NCBI GenBank assembly: GCA_944989445.1
Contig: CALYLW010000059.1
Span: 186,001 to 250,000 of the forward strand
Origin: Ampullaceana balthica
Lineage: Eukaryota > Mollusca > Gastropoda > Lymnaeidae
Reading direction: 5' to 3'
DNA length: 64,000 nt
The translations under genes and the position numbers were made by a program. Positions 45,010 through 64,000 of this stretch are shown in pieces. The stretch's first letter is position 1. The number at the start of each line of letters is the position of its first letter. The notes under the pieces are model-generated. The model was not told where the DNA came from, made no database searches, and saw only the letters and a list, made by a program, of their open reading frames with translations.

Positions 45010-45692
45010 GTGAGCAGTAGGACACTTGCTACTTTATCAGCAATATGAAATGTGTTTGTGCGTGCGTGTGTGGGGGTGGGAGTGCTTGGGCTGGGAGTGG
45101 GGAGGAGAAGGTAAGCTTTTGTCAAATGTCACAATGTTTAAAACTGCAGTTGTTGATCGTCTGAAATTTTTTTGATAAACTTTCTCTTATTGAAATACCT
45201 TGCACTGAAAGCTAACACACATATTCATTAATCTGCTCTACGCGTATTCAACTTCATCAGAGAGGTGATCTTTGTTCATATAAAGACTTTAAAATAAATA
45301 TTTTTATAGTTTTTCTTAAATAATTCGAGAATTTTTCTCCTAAAAATCCCCACTATAATTTCAACATGTAGTCAATACGAGTGTTTCAATCCTATTCAAA
45401 GCCATGTTTTACCTTTGATGTAGTAAACTTAGTATAACACAATGCATTTATTTATAGAAATCCCGATTTCTACTAGAATCAAACATCGCATTAGCCTCAT
45501 CATTTTTTAAAAACCTTTTGTTGGTTCGCTAAGGAAAGGCGTTTCGCCGATGCGTCAATAGTCTTGTTTTTTCCCCTTTTTCTCAAACCTACCCATAAGC
45601 TTTTAAAATCACTTCCTTTCCACCTTGTCTGGTGACAGTCTCTTAGCATTCTTATCATTTATTTAAATTAGAAACAATGTGAACGACATCCA

Positions 45693-58805
<13,113 letters not shown>

Positions 58806-59544
58806 CAAGTTGTTGATATTCTAAGTGCCCGCGTTACTCAACCATTCGTTAATATGATGTTAAACTGGGCCAATATTGACTGACTACACATTGGAAAGAC
58901 ACCAGGAAAAAAGACAACATTTAAACTTTTTACTAACAAATAAACAAAATTTAAGAGGAAATAAAAAAATATGTTTATGTTTTATGATTATCGGAATATA
59001 ATTAGTTCACTAAGTTGAGATTTAGGCCCAACGTGCAACTTTCATAAAAAATTATGCAATGCACTGTATTTCAGTCGTTAGGTGAGTGAATGGTTTGTTT
59101 TAGTCTTTGTAATAACTTATTTCTGTAATATATATATATATATTTTGATTGAATGATAATCACTAGATCTCTAGGGTGGTAACGAATCATGTTTCTCTAT
59201 CGTAATATTACGTGATCCCTCTAAACTCTAAATATTAAAAAAAACAACTAGATATCCATTTATTTTAGGCCTAGGTCGCTGTAACGGTAAGGGTAAGGAC
59301 TGAACAACGTAATGGTAATAAATAGAAATGTTTGAGTAACTCTTTGAGCAACATTTGATTTCAGAATTGTTGTTTGGTGTCTTCGCTATGTTTATAGCAA
59401 TTTTGTATGTTTAAAATAAAACAAAATTTACAAAGAAGAAAATGAAACAACGTGTTTGTGTTTGAACATATTCATGATATTTTACAAGAGGTACATGCGA
59501 TCTAAAATATAAATCTTGAGGAATCGATCAAATATTTTCAATAG

Positions 59545-60020
59545 AATTATATCTACTTAGAAAATGTTACAGGGATACAAACTTCCATTTGAACAAAATA
59601 GATACAGTAAGGCATTTTACTATGATACAAACATCAATGGGAGCAAAAATGTTATAGATAATTAGATTACATAAATACAAACTTCTATATACTCAAAGTA
59701 GATATTGTTAAGCAGATTATAGAAATAACAGTTTCATCAGAAAATAATAGATATATTTATGCAGACTTTAGAAATAACAACTTCATTCAGAACAAACAGA
59801 TATAATTTAGCAAATTATAGAAACAAAAACTTTCGTCTGAAAATAACAGATACATTTATGCAGATTATAGAAATGCAAAATTCCATCAGAAAATAGTAGA
59901 TATATTTTGTCAGTTTGTAAGAATAAAAACTTCCATGAATATAAAATATATGTATATTTAGGCACAGTAAAGAAGTAACAGCTTCCATCAGAAAATAATT
60001 GATATATTTAGGAAGATTAA
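59545..60020. repeat. Degenerate minisatellite, about 60-bp unit, about 8 copies
   Basis: Copies share gcagattatagaaataac, acttccatcagaaaataata and gatatattta. Divergence is much higher than in the other arrays, so it is old. It lies between the kinase gene and the next receptor gene; the rest of 58945-60480 shows no gene. Confidence 0.8.
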
Positions 60021-60189
60021 ACTGATACATTTTTCTGTCTTGTACCCAATGTGACGTCAGGGTCAATAAATCGAGATGACGTGTTTTGGAAGAAGCGGTC
60101 TGCCATGCATGGTTCAAAAAGTCAAGGACGGGTGGCAAATTTTCTATTTTCTCGGATGTTAATCTTGACTTATATCTAATTCTGTAAGT

Positions 60190-60275
60190 TGGAGGGCGTG
60201 TGTGTGTTTGTGTGTGTACGTGTGTGTTTGTGTGTGCGTGCGTGTGTTGTGTGTGTGTGTGTGTTTGTTTGTTTG
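60190..60275. repeat. (GT)n microsatellite
   Basis: Imperfect GT/GTTTGT run, which gives a His/Thr-rich spurious frame on the minus strand. Confidence 0.9.
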
Positions 60276-60484
60276 CAATAGAACATTCATTGCAGCGTGA
60301 CAGCAACTTAAGTTTTTATTTCCTGTAATCTTCAATCCCCGATGTTTCCTGTGCCGCTCGATGTCTCCAGCTGAGAGAAAGAGTCGAGAGATAGCTCAGA
60401 CGTTAAACTTCCTATTGCAATAGACTAAGTATAAGTCTAACTGTACGGACAAATTACAGACACTTGTATTGACACACGAGAACA

Positions 60485-63400
60485 ATGGCGGGCAACCGTG
60501 TTCTCATCATGTTATTCTTTACTGTTTCATGTTCAAAAATTTACGAAATTGCAGGATTTAAGGTAACATTGTTAAAATTTGATTTTCATATAGTTAATTT
60601 GAACTGTCAGTATATGTACGCATTATATTGTAGATAACATAGTTTTTATATATACTTTAAATAATATCAACAGTTTAACCTAATTTTAAACAAGTAATAA
60701 GAACTCGAATGAGTATTTAAACGAAATTTCCAACTAAGAATTTCCGATTTTTTTATTCAAGGGAAATCATTCTAGATTACATCAAAAGTCATTTCAAATC
60801 AATCATTCTGAAAGTAAACAAAACAACTGCAATCTACAAATTGCTGCTAAAATATAGTTTCTTTATGACGTCATATCCTCTCATGCTACGTCACACCAAA
60901 AATGTGTCACTTTAATGCGCACCAACGCGCAACAGTCTAGCAATAGCATTCCCAAAGCGGGAAACCCCATTTAATATCATTCTAGATGTAGCCGAGTGGT
61001 GGCTAAGTTAATAACACAGGATAGTTCAATTCACAGGGTTAGGATATCAAACAGTTTTATTCTCAATACACTACAAGTATGGGCCATGAACAAGTGAACA
61101 AGTCAGTCCTCTCTCCAAGCGCTACCTCAACACTCACACTCTCACACAGAACAGGGGGCAGTGTGTTACTCGCACACTGGTGTGTCCCTGCTCATCACGT
61201 GACTGACCTCCCCGTACAGTAAAACTCGGGAAGTTGGTCAGTCGCTCTCTGTCAACTCCAGTCACATCAAGGGCTGGAGTGAACCTGCAGTGACCCGTGA
61301 CGGTCACTAAAGCAGACTGCTGAGGTCAACTCTAGCAGACGGCTACAGTTTCCCCAGGCCCCTGAATGCCAGTGCCCTCGCTGGTCAATACATATGGTTT
61401 GCCGAAACAAAGAAAAAAACATCACATATAATGAAAAATTAGGCCTGCTCGTAATCTTATACAAAATACAAAATTTGCTTTTTATGACCAGGAATAATTT
61501 GAGTAGCCACATGTTATGATTTCAAATAAATCAGTTATGTGAAATGTGATTATACAATATGATCTATTTAACAAATACTTTGAAATATCAATTTCTGTGG
61601 ACCTCAGGAATGTCTCTAAGTGTCAGTGTTTGCACGTTGGGCGATCCGGGCTGACCTGCGCCGTACCCCGGGAGCGGTAGATCGGCTCCTGCATCGGGCA
61701 GCTTGTCTCTGCGTCGCCCTGTAGAGATGACGATAACCTCATCGTCACTTTCGCACTTCAATGTGGTATTTGGCGGAACTATATCTGTCTCTGGAACTAG
61801 ATCCCACATAGGTGCCTCCGCCAGAAGCAGATCATTTCTGTTTGCCGTTTTCTCTACACCACCAGCCAGGGGTATTAATTTGTACACGTGTTTGTCCTGT
61901 AGGCGGGCAGTGACACAGTTTAAAGCTGGGTGCCAGTAATCTTTGAATTTATTTTTTCCTTTACCCGGATGACGCATATAAACCATGTTCCTTACGGATA
62001 GCGGATGTTCACTCGCGTGCTTGTAAGGCTGGTCTGAGAGGGTTAGGGTCAAGTCTGTTGGACTATCGTACCCATGACGCACTGATAGTGGGTGGTCATG
62101 TTTATTTTTTTCCGTGACTGTAGTCCTGGTAGCCACTCTGTCCTTCAGAATATGCGGGTCACAATCTTTCCAATGTTTACGGCTCTTGGCTGGCCCTTCT
62201 GTGAAGTTGCCGCGGCAGTCCAGGTTTTTACTGGCCATCGTGGACGAGACGCCCACTCCGTCATACAAGGTTTCATCCGTGTAGTGTGTGGCCATTCACG
62301 TTTGTTGTACATATTCCATGTGTCCATGTCTTCCTTGTGTCGTAAACACGATGACGCTGTCACGGATCGTGACGTTGCAGTGACGTTTTATATGTACTGG
62401 GGTGGAGTGAGCCTCTCAGACACTCGGGCTGTCATGGCCACAATATCCTGGTTACCACGTTGAACCGGAGTGTTCAGGAATTGAGGTGTCCCATTGTAAT
62501 GGTGAGCGAGGTATTTCCTCTTAGCACGGCAGACCTCTACAGGGTGTCCCTTCCGACTACACCACGGACATACCTTTTGTCGGTGACGGGATCTCCGTCG
62601 GTTTGACTTGGGATGTCTGGGTGCTGGTGGACAGTGAACACCGGTAGCGTCCATGTCCACTCGTTGCTGTTTTATTGACAGGTGGCGCCTATCTACAACA
62701 GCCACGACCTGTAGGGTGGATGGATGGACAGAGAGAGAGAATGAGAGAAAGAGAGGGGGGTAAACGTTACTTCAAAAAGATGAGAATACACATTTTCAAA
62801 GTACTTTTTTATTTCATGCTGAAGTTTAAGCCTACAAAAGTTTTCTTTGAAGTGTCTTTATGGCTGACCTTATACGGGGAAGATATTAGCACAACAAACT
62901 ACAGCGACAACATAAATGTGACAGTTTGTCAACAGTCTTGTCACAATGTCACTAACAACATGGGGTAACTTCTTGGACATTTTTTTAAAGCACTTTAATA
63001 AATCAACTTTTTAAATGTCGTTTTAATATTTAAATAGTATTGCAGTTGACTGATATTTAAAATAATAATAACAATTATAGTATTAATAACAATAATAATA
63101 ATAAAATAATTATAATAATATTAATTATTTAAATAAAGAAAATAACGATTGCTCACCAGAATGTCATCTTTGAATAATTGAAATAATTTATTTTATTTTC
63201 GATCAATTTTCCATAAAATTCAAAGTTTCCATTTTGTCACAGCAATATCACGTGTTTTGCGGAGGGACGTCCTTTTAATGGCAACTACAAGGAATTATGT
63301 ACCGTTACTGTCAGCTCACCTAATATTACATACTTTACTGGAGACCAAATGCTAAAATTTGTGGTAATATCTACATGTATTGCATATACAAGTTCTGAAC

Positions 63401-64000
63401 ACACCCCGGGCTTTTATATAAAATGTATATTTAGATGATTCTGATAAAATATTTACAATTTTGTTTCCAGTCAGTAATAGATATTTAAATTTAATTTTAC
63501 GCAATTATATTTATTCTTATTACACAAGGGTAAACCAAGATAGTTCTGATTGTTCAGCATTTGATTTTTTATTCATTTACCAGGTCTAAAAAATGAATCT
63601 CTGTGTAGTTTATTGCTTATTTTTAAGCTTTGTTAGATTTAAATTAGTTTGATGTTGCTCGAGTTTTAAATGAACGGTTTGGAAGGCTCAAAACCCAATT
63701 GTATATCCGAAAATATTGCGAAGACTTTGGATTCTGATAATTAAAAAATACTCTTTTAATTAACAAAAATGAGCAAAAATGTTGCCCTTTTAAAATTTTC
63801 ACTCATTTTAAAATATTTTAAAACTATTTCTGCATAACTGGTAATTACTTTATGGAAAAAAATTATTGTAGACAAAACTATGATATTTTTTTAAAAATTG
63901 TCTATAAGGTTATTTTTTTCATTGTGTCTACTTCTAGTGGCCTCAGTTTTTTAATTTTACACCAACTCACGGCCCTGTTTCTGGTGGCACGCCAGTTACA
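60485..64000 (+). CDS. Second IPT-domain receptor gene, 5' part, runs off right edge
   Basis: Four exons join in phase: 60485-60562 (phase 0), 62825-62964 (ends phase 2), 63243-63363 (phase 0), 63938-64000 (cut by window). Exon 1 encodes a signal peptide (MAGNRVLIMLFFTVSCS). Exons 2-3 make an IPT-like domain: VSLWLTLYGEDIS, INVTVCQQSCHNVTNN, then NITCFAEGRPF and LCTVTVSSPNITYF. Exon 4 begins the next IPT (FFNFTPTHGPVSGGTPVT). As in the kinase gene upstream, IPT domains follow the signal peptide with no SEMA. The two genes lie head to tail 1.7 kb apart, so a local duplication is likely. Whether this one has a kinase is not visible. Confidence 0.78.
60987..61347 (-). mobile_element. LTR (361 bp) of the Gypsy-like remnant
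   Basis: Bounded by TGTAGCCG at 60987-60994 and CGGCTACA at 61340-61347, the inverted TG...CA ends of an LTR. On the minus strand it is preceded by a purine-rich aggggcctggggaaac, a likely polypurine tract. This makes it the 3' LTR of the element whose coding remnants lie at 61588-62705. Confidence 0.75.
61588..62705 (-). pseudogene. Internally deleted Gypsy-like retroelement (gag zinc knuckle, integrase C-terminus)
   Basis: In minus-strand order, 62705-62388 carries a CPWCSRKGHPVEVC zinc knuckle (C-x2-C-x4-H-x4-C) after a basic stretch, typical of Gag nucleocapsid. 62295-61588 carries VYMRHPGKGKNKFKDYWHPA and HVYKLIPLAGG, the C-terminal region of a Ty3/Gypsy-type integrase. Protease, reverse transcriptase, RNase H and the integrase core are missing, so most of pol was deleted. 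It sits antisense in intron 1 of the IPT receptor gene. A matching 5' LTR is not visible right of 62705. Confidence 0.75.

Noticed and set aside
59815..60306. 163-aa minus-strand ORF
   Set aside because: Formed from the GT microsatellite (His/Thr run) and the degenerate 60-bp minisatellite.
61703..62463. Plus-strand ORFs of 78 and 123 aa
   Set aside because: Antisense shadows of the Gypsy-like coding remnants.

Overview
This is eukaryotic, AT-rich, intron-rich animal DNA. The receptor families present, the tRNA-headed SINEs, and LINE/SINE ends of the form (TTATC)n/(GATAA)n suggest a lophotrochozoan, most likely a gastropod mollusc. That is inference; no marker gene settles the species. Most lines of open reading frame here are chance or repeat-driven. 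I rebuilt four host genes from splice sites, codon phase and domain sense.

Layout. (1) 1-10960, minus: the 5' part of a SEMA-domain receptor gene (MET/plexin class). It has a 969-nt first coding exon, a 9.3-kb intron full of decayed LINE and hAT sequence, a second SEMA exon at 391-666, and probably a third at the left edge. (2) 12.3-23 kb: a repeat-dense stretch with a 450-bp foldback palindrome, MITEs, a broken LINE reverse transcriptase, a Polinton/Maverick (adintovirus-like) fragment with a packaging ATPase and two small proteins, a divergent array of small basic ORFs, and a tRNA-Val-like gene. (3) 24.7-36.9 kb, plus: a complete 12-exon gene for a secreted, probably GPI-anchored protein of 246 aa. 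It carries two copies of a six-cysteine module made by exon-block duplication. (4) 37-45.6 kb: nested hAT-type MITEs, a 33-bp minisatellite and a tandem MITE pair. (5) 45.7-58.8 kb, plus: a complete 12-exon receptor tyrosine kinase of about 706 aa with signal peptide, two IPT-like domains, one membrane segment, a MET/RON-like kinase and a tail with two YxNL motifs. It has no SEMA or PSI domain. (6) 60.5-64.0 kb, plus: the start of a second signal-peptide + IPT receptor gene in the same orientation, running off the right edge, with a deleted Gypsy-type element antisense in its first intron.

Working together: the window holds a SEMA-bearing receptor and two SEMA-less IPT receptors, one with a MET-like kinase. 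This looks like a locally expanded MET/plexin-type receptor cluster in which ligand-binding and kinase modules sit in different genes.

The most unusual signal is at exon ends. In three introns, in two unrelated genes, a long minisatellite starts exactly at the 5' splice site, and its repeat unit carries a copy of that splice site: 29 bp x about 16, 32 bp x about 50, and 50 bp x about 20. These are arrays of duplicated splice donors.
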